A stretch of 64,000 nucleotides of DNA from Streptomyces europaeiscabiei (GTDB lineage Bacteria > Actinomycetota > Actinomycetes > Streptomycetales > Streptomycetaceae), in the NCBI RefSeq assembly GCF_036346855.1, contig NZ_CP107841.1:7382001-7446000 (forward strand), given 5' to 3'. The position numbers and the translations under genes are program-made. Numbering within the stretch: position 1 is the stretch's first letter; the number at the start of each line of letters is the position of its first letter. The notes under the pieces were generated by a model. That model had not been told where the DNA came from. It did not search any database and was given only the letters and a program-made list of their open reading frames with translations. Shown here one piece after another: positions 35,737-43,509 of this stretch.

Positions 35737-35970
35737 CTACAGATGCACGACCGGGCAGGTCAGGGTGCGGGTGATCCCGTCCACTTGCTGGACCTTCGCG
35801 ACCACCAGCCGGCCGAGGTCGTCGACGGTGTCGGCCTGGGCGCGCACGATGACGTCGTAGGGACCCGTCACGTCCTCGGCCTGGACGACCCCAGGGATCT
35901 TGCTGATTGCGTCGGCGACGGTCGACGCCTTGCCGACCTCGGTCTGGATCAGGATGTACGCCTGTACCAC
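35737..35970 (-). CDS. Stand-alone Lrp/AsnC ligand-binding domain protein
   Basis: 77 aa from GTG 35970 with GGAGG at ideal spacing. The whole protein is one RAM domain: VQAYILIQTEVGKASTVADA, IPGVVQAEDVTGPYDVIVRA and the final VDGITRTLTCPVV. It has no HTH, so it is not itself a DNA-binding regulator. Such orphan domains bind amino acids and may multimerise with full-length AsnC proteins. Divergent from thiL. Confidence 0.9.
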   Translation of the reverse strand: MVQAYILIQTEVGKASTVADAISKIPGVVQAEDVTGPYDVIVRAQADTVDDLGRLVVAKVQQVDGITRTLTCPVVHL

Positions 35971-36188
35971 GGAACCTCCAGGGCGGCCACGAGGATCATG
36001 TGGGGAAAAGGAACGCCACGGTATCGCGTCGCCACGCGCCGCGGGGAGACCCGTGGAGGCCGCGCCGCGCACACCGGGGTGCGGGGACGACGGAAGTTGA
36101 CGGTCCACTCGACCGTACCGAGGACGACAACGGCCCGCGACCGGGCACGCGTGACACTGGAAGCGGCACGAGAAGGGGCGATACGACG

Positions 36189-37154
36189 ATGAAGGGCACC
36201 GTGGGAGAGCTGGGGGAGTTCGGGCTCATCAGGGAGTTGACCTCCCGGCTCACCACCACCCCGGCGGTCCGGGTCGGGCCCGGCGACGACGCCGCCGTGG
36301 TGGCGGCGCCGGACCGCAGGGTCGTGGCGAGCACCGACCTGCTCCTTGAGGGACGGCACTTCCGGCGCGACTGGTCCACGGCGTACGACGTCGGACGCAA
36401 GGCGGCCGCGCAGAACCTCGCGGACATCGCCGCCATGGGCGCCGTGCCCACCGCGCTGCTCCTCGGCCTGGTCGCGCCCGCCGAACTCCCGGTGACCTGG
36501 GCCACCGAGCTGATGGACGGCCTGCGCGACGAGTGCCAGGTCGCCGGTGCGGCCGTGGTGGGCGGTGACGTCGTCCGCGGCGACACCATCATGATCTCGA
36601 TCACCGCTCTCGGCGATCTGCGCAACCACGAGCCCGTGACCAGGGGCGGTGCCCAGCCCGGCGACGTCGTGGCCGTCACCGGCTGGCTCGGCTGGTCCGC
36701 CGCCGGGCACGCGGTGCTCTCCCGCGGCTTCCGCTCGCCCCGCGCCTTCGTGGAGGCCCACCGGCGCCCCGAGCCGCCGTACCACGCGGGCCCCGCCGCC
36801 GCCTCCCTGGGCGCGACCGCGATGTGTGACGTGAGCGACGGGCTGATCGCGGACCTGGGCCACATCGCCGAGGCGAGCAAGTGCCGGATCGACATCCGCT
36901 CCGGCGCGATCGACATCCCCTCCCAGATGCACGACATCGGGCAGGCCGTCGGCGTCGACCCCCTCCAGTGGGTGCTCACCGGCGGAGAGGACCACGCGAT
37001 CGTGGCGACCTTCCCGCCGGAGGTGAAGCTGCCCGCGCGGTGGAAGGTGATCGGCGAGGTCCTCAACCCCTCGGCGCTGCCCCAGGTGACCGTGGACGGG
37101 GCACCCTGGACCAGCAAGGGCGGCTGGGACCACTTCGCGGACATCGAGTCGTGA
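36189..37154 (+). CDS. thiL: Thiamine-monophosphate kinase
   Basis: Phosphorylates thiamine monophosphate to the active diphosphate. 321 aa, ATG 36189 with AAGGGG upstream. PurM-like ATP-binding motifs: [10 protein letters not shown], the [16 protein letters not shown] helix, VGGDVVRGD and [17 protein letters not shown]. The stop overlaps thiD by 4 nt, giving a thiamine salvage/synthesis operon. Confidence 0.96.
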   Translation: MKGTVGELGEFGLIRELTSRLTTTPAVRVGPGDDAAVVAAPDRRVVASTDLLLEGRHFRRDWSTAYDVGRKAAAQNLADIAAMGAVPTALLLGLVAPAELPVTWATELMDGLRDECQVAGAAVVGGDVVRGDTIMISITALGDLRNHEPVTRGGAQPGDVVAVTGWLGWSAAGHAVLSRGFRSPRAFVEAHRRPEPPYHAGPAAASLGATAMCDVSDGLIADLGHIAEASKCRIDIRSGAIDIPSQMHDIGQAVGVDPLQWVLTGGEDHAIVATFPPEVKLPARWKVIGEVLNPSALPQVTVDGAPWTSKGGWDHFADIES

Positions 37155-37984
37155 GCGCGTCCGGAGCCGCGGGGCCGGCGGGCGCCCCGGTGAGGGTGCT
37201 CACCGTGGCCGGGTCCGACTCCGGCGGCGGGGCCGGGATCCAGGCCGACCTGAAGACGATGCTCGCGCTCGGTGTGCACGGCATGAGCGTCGTCACGGCC
37301 GTCACCGCACAGAACTCCCTCGGTGTGCAGGGCGCTTGGGAACTGCCCGTCGAGGCCGTGCGCGCCCAGTACCGCAGTGTCGTCGACGACATCGGCGTCC
37401 AGGCGGTCAAGACAGGCATGCTCGCCTCCGCCGAACTCGTCGAGGCGGTCGCCGAGTTGCTGGCCGCCACGGACGCACCCGTCGTCGTCGACCCGGTCGG
37501 CGTCTCCAAGCACGGCGACCCGCTCCTGGCCGCCTCCGCGCTGGACTTTGTACGGACGCGACTGCTGCCGGTGGCGACCGTGGCGACTCCCAACCTCGAC
37601 GAGGTCGCCCAACTCACCGGCATACGGGTCCGGTCGGAGGCCGGGATGCGCGAGGCGGCCGAGGCCCTGCTGGCGTACGGGCCCCGATGGGCGCTGATCA
37701 AGGGCGGGCATCTCTCGGGAGACGCCGTCGACCTGCTGACCGACGGTTCCGACGAGCACTGGTTGCGGGCCCCCAGGTACGACAACCGGCACACGCACGG
37801 CACTGGCTGCACCCTCGCCTCCGCGATCGCTTCGCACCTCGCGCTGGGACGGACCGTGCCGGAGGCCGTGGCGGCGGCCAAGGAGTACGTCACCGGGGCG
37901 ATCGCCGCCGGGTTCGCGCTCGGTGGGGGGATCGGACCCGTGGCGCACGGGTGGGCCCTGACGCGTGGGACGCCGGCAGCTTGA
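37151..37984 (+). CDS. thiD: Hydroxymethylpyrimidine/phosphomethylpyrimidine kinase
   Basis: Ribokinase-type kinase for HMP and HMP-phosphate. 277 aa from GTG 37151 (GTGA overlap with thiL). Motifs: [43 protein letters not shown] and the catalytic [12 protein letters not shown] anion hole near the C-terminus. Ends at a convergent open stretch on the minus strand. Confidence 0.96.
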   Translation: MSASGAAGPAGAPVRVLTVAGSDSGGGAGIQADLKTMLALGVHGMSVVTAVTAQNSLGVQGAWELPVEAVRAQYRSVVDDIGVQAVKTGMLASAELVEAVAELLAATDAPVVVDPVGVSKHGDPLLAASALDFVRTRLLPVATVATPNLDEVAQLTGIRVRSEAGMREAAEALLAYGPRWALIKGGHLSGDAVDLLTDGSDEHWLRAPRYDNRHTHGTGCTLASAIASHLALGRTVPEAVAAAKEYVTGAIAAGFALGGGIGPVAHGWALTRGTPAA

Positions 37985-38165
37985 TGTTCGTGGCCGACTT
38001 CTCGGTGAGCCGGTCGGCGTGGATCTGCGCGGTCGCTTCGCAGTACAGCGTGATCGCGTCGCCGTACGGGTGGTGGGCCCCAGGACGTTCGGGGACGGCA
38101 CGCACCTCCGGCCGGGGTGTGGGGCCGCCCTGGTCCGGCGCGACGAGATGGGGGCGGGCGGACAT
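37890..38165 (-). pseudogene. Possible small or decayed coding stretch antisense to thiD end
   Basis: From ATG 38165 (just past the rpmB terminator) the minus strand stays open for 91 codons. The part outside thiD, about 60 codons, has strongly G+C-rich third positions and a plausible protein composition (ITLYCEATAQIHADRLTEK). The frame then runs into thiD, where antisense bias is expected. No ribosome site and no confident family; I considered a fragment of a P27-type terminase small subunit but the similarity is weak. Confidence 0.25.
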
Positions 38166-38172
38166 GGCAAAA

Positions 38173-38200
38173 AGCCGGCCCACCTTATGGTGGACCGGCT
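38173..38200 (-). terminator. rpmB terminator
   Basis: 12-bp stem with one mismatch and an ATAA loop, followed on the minus strand by a run of T. Confidence 0.85.
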
Positions 38201-38240
38201 CTGAGCAGCGAACCAGCAGTGGCCGCGCGCTGGCTGAGCG

Positions 38241-38426
38241 TCAGCGCGAGACCTTGCCGGCCTTGATGCACGAGGTGCAGGCGTTCACGCGCTTCGGCGT
38301 CCCACCGACCACGGTACGTACGCGCTGGATGTTCGGGTTCCAGCGACGGGACGTACGGCGGTGCGAGTGCGAGATGTTGTTGCCGAAGCCCGGCCCCTTG
38401 CCGCAGACGTCGCAGTTGGCAGCCAC
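38241..38426 (-). CDS. rpmB: Ribosomal protein L28 (zinc-cysteine form)
   Basis: 61 aa from GTG 38426 with GGAGTG upstream. [17 protein letters not shown]... and CTSCIKAGK give two CxxC pairs, so this is the zinc-binding (C+) L28. Streptomyces also encode cysteine-free paralogues under Zur control elsewhere. The leader contains three hairpins with GATCC arms. Confidence 0.96.
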   Translation of the reverse strand: MAANCDVCGKGPGFGNNISHSHRRTSRRWNPNIQRVRTVVGGTPKRVNACTSCIKAGKVSR

Positions 38427-38460
38427 GGGTCACTCCAAAGACTTCAGATGCGCTTACGGT

Positions 38461-38548
38461 TGATCCCGGCACGCCGGGATCACGATCCCATTGACTGGGA
38501 TCTGAGTGGCGCTGCCGGGGGGAGAGTCCGACCCGGATCATCGATCCG
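38461..38548 (-). promoter_or_regulatory. Three GATCC hairpins in the rpmB leader
   Basis: Perfect stems: TGATCCCGGC/GCCGGGATCA (38461-38482, 2-nt loop), GATCCCA/TGGGATC (38484-38502, 5-nt loop), CGGATC/GATCCG (38534-38548). The arms share GATCC(C), so they can pair in alternative combinations. They lie in the rpmB-fakA divergent gap (38427-38727), in which I see no gene. Confidence 0.6.
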
Positions 38549-38727
38549 AACCAGACAACCGGAGCAGCATACAACGACTGCGTCGGTGCAACGAAATTAC
38601 CATGGCTGGTCCGGGCCTCGTCCCGGCCCCCTTACCGGCGGTCACCATCGCGGGTCTACGCTGCGTGCGACGTGTGGCGTCCCCTCTGGTCCCACGTCCA
38701 GCAGCCACGCAGCTCAAGGAGGCGCAG

Positions 38728-40413
38728 GTGCCGCAGGTGCCGCAGACATTCTTCGATGCTCTCGCGGTACGCACCTGGTGCGGACTCGCGCTGGCGGCGC
38801 TGGGACGCGCGCGTGAGGAGATCGACGCCATCAACGTGTACCCGGTGGCCGACGGCGACACCGGCACGAACCTGTACCTGACGATGGAGTCGGCCGCGGC
38901 GGCCGTGGAAGCGGTGTTCGCCGGCCACGAGGCCGCAGGCCCCGCGGCCGGCGCGGGCAAGCCCACGCTCGCCGAGGCGGCGCGGGCCATGGCGCACGGG
39001 GCCCTGATCGGGGCCCGGGGGAACTCCGGGACGATCCTCGCCCAACTTCTCCGGGGCATGGCCCAGGTCCTCTCCGGTGACGGTGAGGCGGCCCACACCG
39101 ACGGCCAGGGCCTGCGGCTCGCCCTCCGGCACGCCGCCGACTCCGCCCGTGACGCCGTCGCCCACCCGGTCGAGGGCACCGTCCTCACGGTCGCCTCCGC
39201 GGCGGCCGACGCGGCCACCGGCACCGAGGGCGACTGCGCCACGGTCGCCCGAGCCGCCTACGAGGGCGCCGGTACGGCCCTGGCGGCGACCCCCGGGCAA
39301 CTGGCCGCCCTGGCCCGCGCCGGCGTCGTGGACGCGGGTGGACGGGGCCTGGTGGCGGTGCTGGCGGCTCTGGTGGAGACCTTCACGGGGGACGCACCCA
39401 GGGCAGTGGCCGTTGCCGGGGGGCACGCGCGCGTGGCCGAGGTCGGGGAGGCCGCGGAGGTGTGCGCGGACGACCGGCCCGGCGCGGGCGGTCCCGCCTT
39501 CGAGGTGATCTACCTCCTGGAGGCGGAGGACTCGGCCGTGGCCCGTCTGCGGCGACGGCTGGACGCGCTCGGCGACTCGCTCGTGGTGGTCGGCGGGGAC
39601 GGCCTGTGGAACGTCCATGTGCACGTCGACGATGCCGGGGCCGCCGTGGAGGCGGGCGTCGAGGCCGGGCGGCCGTACCGGATCCGGATCACACACTTCG
39701 GGGCCGAGGACGCCCACATGACCGGTGAGGCCGGGCGGCAGCCGCGCGAGCGCGCCCAGCGGGCCGTCGTGGCCGTCGTACCGGGGGAGGGGCTGGCCGG
39801 GCTGTACGCCGAGGCCGGCGCGACCACGGTCCTGGCCCGCCCCGGGGAGCCGCCCGCCAGCGGGGAGCTGGTCGAGGCCGTACGGCGTGCCCACGCGCGC
39901 GAGGTGGTGCTGCTGCCCAACGACGCGGACCTGCGCCACACGGCGGCCGCCGCCGCCGAGCAGGCCCGCGCCGAGGGCGTCCGGGTCGCCCTCATCCCCA
40001 CCCGCTCGGCCGTTCAGGGCATCGCCGCCCTCGCCGTCCACGAGCCGGACCGCCGCTTCGACGAGGACGTCGTCTCGATGACCTCCGCCGCCGGCGCCAC
40101 CCGCTACGCCGAGGTCGTCATCGCCGAGCGCCAGTCCTGGACCATGGCCGGCATCTGCCAGGCCGGCGACGTCCTCGGCCTCATCGACGGCGACGTCGCC
40201 GTCATCGGCTCCGACGTCACGCTGACCACGGCCTCGGTGGTCGACCGGATGCTGGCCGCAGGCGGCGAGATGGTCACCCTCGTCCTGGGCGACGAGGCCC
40301 CAGCGGACGTCGTGGACCACGTGGAGGCGCGAGTACGGGAACACCTGGCGGTGGACACGGTGGTGTACCGGGGCGGGCGGCAAGGGGCGTTGCTGCTGAT
40401 CGGCGTGGAGTAG
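38728..40413 (+). CDS. FakA-type fatty acid kinase (DAK2-domain protein)
   Basis: 561 aa from GTG 38728, which has AAGGAGG ideally placed; longer frames upstream lack this. The N-terminal DhaL/DAK2 domain has NVYPVADGDTGTNLYLTM (metal/ATP-binding aspartates) and GARGNSGTILAQLLRGMA. The middle and C-terminal DUF1949/FakA-C regions include YLLEAEDSAVARLRRRL, VHVHVDDAGAAVEAG and the C-terminal LALGDEAP-type segment. FakA phosphorylates fatty acids bound to FakB (not in this window). In many actinobacteria it is immediately upstream of recG; here 5.2 kb separates them. Confidence 0.88.
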   Translation: MPQVPQTFFDALAVRTWCGLALAALGRAREEIDAINVYPVADGDTGTNLYLTMESAAAAVEAVFAGHEAAGPAAGAGKPTLAEAARAMAHGALIGARGNSGTILAQLLRGMAQVLSGDGEAAHTDGQGLRLALRHAADSARDAVAHPVEGTVLTVASAAADAATGTEGDCATVARAAYEGAGTALAATPGQLAALARAGVVDAGGRGLVAVLAALVETFTGDAPRAVAVAGGHARVAEVGEAAEVCADDRPGAGGPAFEVIYLLEAEDSAVARLRRRLDALGDSLVVVGGDGLWNVHVHVDDAGAAVEAGVEAGRPYRIRITHFGAEDAHMTGEAGRQPRERAQRAVVAVVPGEGLAGLYAEAGATTVLARPGEPPASGELVEAVRRAHAREVVLLPNDADLRHTAAAAAEQARAEGVRVALIPTRSAVQGIAALAVHEPDRRFDEDVVSMTSAAGATRYAEVVIAERQSWTMAGICQAGDVLGLIDGDVAVIGSDVTLTTASVVDRMLAAGGEMVTLVLGDEAPADVVDHVEARVREHLAVDTVVYRGGRQGALLLIGVE

Positions 40414-40445
40414 ACCTTTTCTCGCCCTCGCCCCCGCGCCCTCGC

Positions 40446-40487
40446 CGCGGTTCCCCGCGCCCCTTTCCAGGGGCGCGGGGAACCGCG
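40446..40487. repeat. Dispersed palindrome, full copy (R4)
   Basis: Perfect 19-bp stem (40446-40464 / 40469-40487) with TTCC loop. It is the tightest copy and probably terminates the FakA-type gene and the convergent TPR gene. Confidence 0.85.
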
Positions 40488-40572
40488 CGAACGGGGTCCG
40501 AGGCGGAGCCCCGAGGGATGGGACGGGTAGGGGCGGCGGGGGCGAAAGCCCCTGAGGCGCGCCCCACGCAGC

Positions 40573-43509
40573 TCAGCTCGGCGTACCGCTCTGAGCCGCC
40601 GCCAGCTCGGACAACCGCTCGGCCTCCGCCTGCCGCGCGACCGCCGTTCCGTCGTCCCGCCCGGCGAACGCGGACAACACGCTCCGCGCCCGATCCCCGG
40701 CGGCGACCGGCCGCCGGAGGTCGATCTCCAACCGGCCCGCGGCGAGTTCCGCGGCGGTCCGCGCGTCGAGGAAGTCCGGGCCGAGGGAGTCGTACACCGA
40801 GACCGCCCGCTCGACGAACCCGAGCGCCTCCTCGAAGACGGGCCCGAAGGCGGCGAGTTCCGCGTCCTCGGCCACGGAGCGGGCGAGCAGGTCGCCGAAC
40901 TGCCCGCAGGTCTCGCCGAGTTCCGCGACGATCCGCCGCCGGTTCTCCTCACCGGTCACATCGGACAGGGCCGCCTCGCAGCCCTCCACGGCGTCACCCA
41001 TCAACGCGCGGCCCTCATCCAGTCCCGAACCGTCCCGCGTCGCGTACCAGGCCCGCGCCCGCAGCGCCCGGACGTACCCGTGGACGTTCCCCAGCTCGCC
41101 CCAGAGGTCGACGGCACGCGCGTACGCCCGGTCGGCCTCCGCGGGCAGCCCCGCACGCGCGAGTGCTTCCGCGGCGAGATGGGCGAGCAGGGCGTGGTCG
41201 CGCTGGTCGGGCCAGCGCCGGGCGATGTCGGCGGCCCGCAGCCACCGTTCGGCGGCCTCGCGGTGCTCACCCAGCTCGGTGTGACAGTCGCCGAGCCACC
41301 ACAGGGTCTGCGCGACGGCCCCGTCCCCGTGCGTCTCGGCGGTGAGATCCGGCAGCGCCGACTCCAGCACCTCGGCCGCCTCCGCCCACCGCCCCAGCCG
41401 CAGCAGGAACCCGCCGAGCAGATGCCGGGCCCAGGCGCCGAGCGTCGGACCCTCGCCCGCCTCGTCGGCCCAGTGCGCCGCCTCCAGGGCGTGCGCGGAG
41501 GCCGCCTCCACCCGCTCGTCGGCGCCGAGCAGTTCGGCCAGCTGGAGGTGCAGCTGGGCGTGGCCCACCGGCTCCAGATCCGACCCGCCGTGCTCCAGCG
41601 CGGCGCGGGCCGCCCGCTCGGCGGTCCCCAGGTCCCCGAGGTGCTGCGCGACCCCGGCGAGCCGCGCCTCGTACTGCACCGCGAACCACGGCAGCCCGGC
41701 CGTCACATACCGCTCCGCGGCCTCCGCGAACAGTTCGGCGGCGGTCGCCGCGTCCCCGCCGCGCGCGGCCAGCTCCCCGAACATCGCCCGCGCCTCCGCG
41801 GCCCGCGAGGCCAGCCGTACGTCCTCCGTGCGACGCGGCTCGACGAAATCCGCCAGCTCGCGCACAGCCTCCTCGGCGGGGGCAACCGCGTCCTCGTCCT
41901 CGGCCTCGTGCATCCGCTGCACGAGTATCCGAGCCCGGCCCACCAGCACGGACGCCGTCTGCCGCGCACCCGTCCCGCCGTCCGCCCACAGGGCGAGGAT
42001 CCGTTCGTAGGGCTCGACGATCAGCTCAAGGGCCGCCTCGGGGTGGCCCGCCAGGGCATGGACGTTCGCCCCGCGCGCGCGTGCCGCCATTGCCTCGCCC
42101 GGGTCGCCGGCCGCCTCGTACAGCTCGGCCGCGCGTTCGAAGAGGGCGCGGCCCTCGGGCCCGAGGCCGATCGCCTCGTGATCGACGATCTCCGCGCGCT
42201 CCCAGGCGTCCAGCTCCGCGCCCTCGGCCTCGGCGGCCCGCGCCACGGCCGCCCAGGCGCCGACGGAACCGGGATGCAGCGACTCGGACAGCCGCCGCGC
42301 CTCGGCGAGGAGAGCGGGCAGGCCGTCCGGGGCGGCGGCCCCCGTCAGCTCCACGGCGGCCGGCGGCCGGGGCGCGGGCACCGCGGCGACGGTCCGTGCC
42401 GAACGCACCCCCAGCGGCAGCCGGTCCAGCAGCGGCGTCCGGTCCATCCGCTCCCGGACATGCGTGCCGACGTACGCCGTGCCGTTGCGCTCGTCGAAGA
42501 GTCCGGCCAGGGAAAGGGCCTCCTCGCGCGCGTGGGAGGCCAGTTCGCGGGCGGTCCAGGTACGCCCGGGGGGACCGGGGACCGTCTGATCGGCGAACCC
42601 ACGTGCGGTGAGGCGGTCCATCAGCAGGGCCACCACACTCATGAAGTCCAGCTTGCTGCGCGGGTCCCCGGAGTCCGTGAAGTACGCCGGACGCTCGGCC
42701 AGCAGCTCCAGACCGCGGGCCTCGTTGCCGGTCAGGGCGCAGAACTCCACGTGGTCCGCGTACGCGCCCCGCATGCTCTCCATGGTCCGCACCAGCCGGA
42801 AACCGCGCAGATGGTGGGCCCGCGCCTCGTCGGGACGCCCCAGGCGCAGCAGCGGCACCAGGGAGGACGCCAGGACGGTGTGCGGCTCGTGGGCGCACGT
42901 GTACTCGCCCTCCAGCACCGGCGCCCACAGCTCCAGCGCCTCGGCGTCCTCGCGCCGCCGGGCCCGCCACCAGCCCTGCCCGTGCAGCTCGCACGCGGGA
43001 CAGTCGGCCATCGTGTCCCGGTCGGCGGCCAGCCACGCCGCGTACGCCCGCTCGGCCCGCGCCAGGTCGCCGATGTGCGCGGCCACGCTCAACTCGGCGC
43101 TGCGCACGGCCCGTTCCGAGTGCCCGGCGACCCGGTAGCGGTGCTCCATCTCGCCGAGCCACTTCTCGATGGAGGCGAGCGGGACGTGCGGCTGGTTCAG
43201 CATGCCGGCCGACATCCACTTGAACACCCAGTGCAGGGAGTGGATCTCGTACTCGTCGAAGTCCTCGGGGCGCTCGTCCCACATGCGCAGCAGGCGCGCG
43301 AAGGGGACGAACATCTTGTCCTTCTCGGAGCTGTAGTTGTAGACCTTCAGCTGGTGTCCGAGCGCCTCGATCACGGCGAGCGGGACGTTCAGCTTCTCGG
43401 CCTGGGCGAGCAGCAGCTCCGCGCGCGCGTTGCGTGCGGGGCCCTCCGGCTGCTCGTAGTTCTCCGCCATGGCCCGGCGCAGCTCGTCGAAATCCATGAC
43501 GTGACTCAT
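40573..43509 (-). CDS. Tetratricopeptide repeat protein coupled to Hsp90-family gene
   Basis: 978 aa from ATG 43509, which overlaps the Hsp90-family stop (ATGA). The N-terminal ~130 residues have a distinct pattern (MDFDELRRAMAENYEQPEG; VYNYSSEKDKMFVPFARLLRMW; MLNQPHVPLASIEKWLGEME). Then a long solenoid of TPR-like helical pairs (for example ARAERAYAAWLAADRD, ALFERAAELYEAAGDPGEA, AWARHLLGGFLLRLGRWAEAAEVL). A Cys/His cluster, C170-x2-C173 and C205-x-H-x2-H210, may bind zinc. No enzymatic motif or membrane segment. It is probably a protein-interaction platform working with the Hsp90-like ATPase. Confidence 0.85.
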   Translation of the reverse strand: MSHVMDFDELRRAMAENYEQPEGPARNARAELLLAQAEKLNVPLAVIEALGHQLKVYNYSSEKDKMFVPFARLLRMWDERPEDFDEYEIHSLHWVFKWMSAGMLNQPHVPLASIEKWLGEMEHRYRVAGHSERAVRSAELSVAAHIGDLARAERAYAAWLAADRDTMADCPACELHGQGWWRARRREDAEALELWAPVLEGEYTCAHEPHTVLASSLVPLLRLGRPDEARAHHLRGFRLVRTMESMRGAYADHVEFCALTGNEARGLELLAERPAYFTDSGDPRSKLDFMSVVALLMDRLTARGFADQTVPGPPGRTWTARELASHAREEALSLAGLFDERNGTAYVGTHVRERMDRTPLLDRLPLGVRSARTVAAVPAPRPPAAVELTGAAAPDGLPALLAEARRLSESLHPGSVGAWAAVARAAEAEGAELDAWERAEIVDHEAIGLGPEGRALFERAAELYEAAGDPGEAMAARARGANVHALAGHPEAALELIVEPYERILALWADGGTGARQTASVLVGRARILVQRMHEAEDEDAVAPAEEAVRELADFVEPRRTEDVRLASRAAEARAMFGELAARGGDAATAAELFAEAAERYVTAGLPWFAVQYEARLAGVAQHLGDLGTAERAARAALEHGGSDLEPVGHAQLHLQLAELLGADERVEAASAHALEAAHWADEAGEGPTLGAWARHLLGGFLLRLGRWAEAAEVLESALPDLTAETHGDGAVAQTLWWLGDCHTELGEHREAAERWLRAADIARRWPDQRDHALLAHLAAEALARAGLPAEADRAYARAVDLWGELGNVHGYVRALRARAWYATRDGSGLDEGRALMGDAVEGCEAALSDVTGEENRRRIVAELGETCGQFGDLLARSVAEDAELAAFGPVFEEALGFVERAVSVYDSLGPDFLDARTAAELAAGRLEIDLRRPVAAGDRARSVLSAFAGRDDGTAVARQAEAERLSELAAAQSGTPS

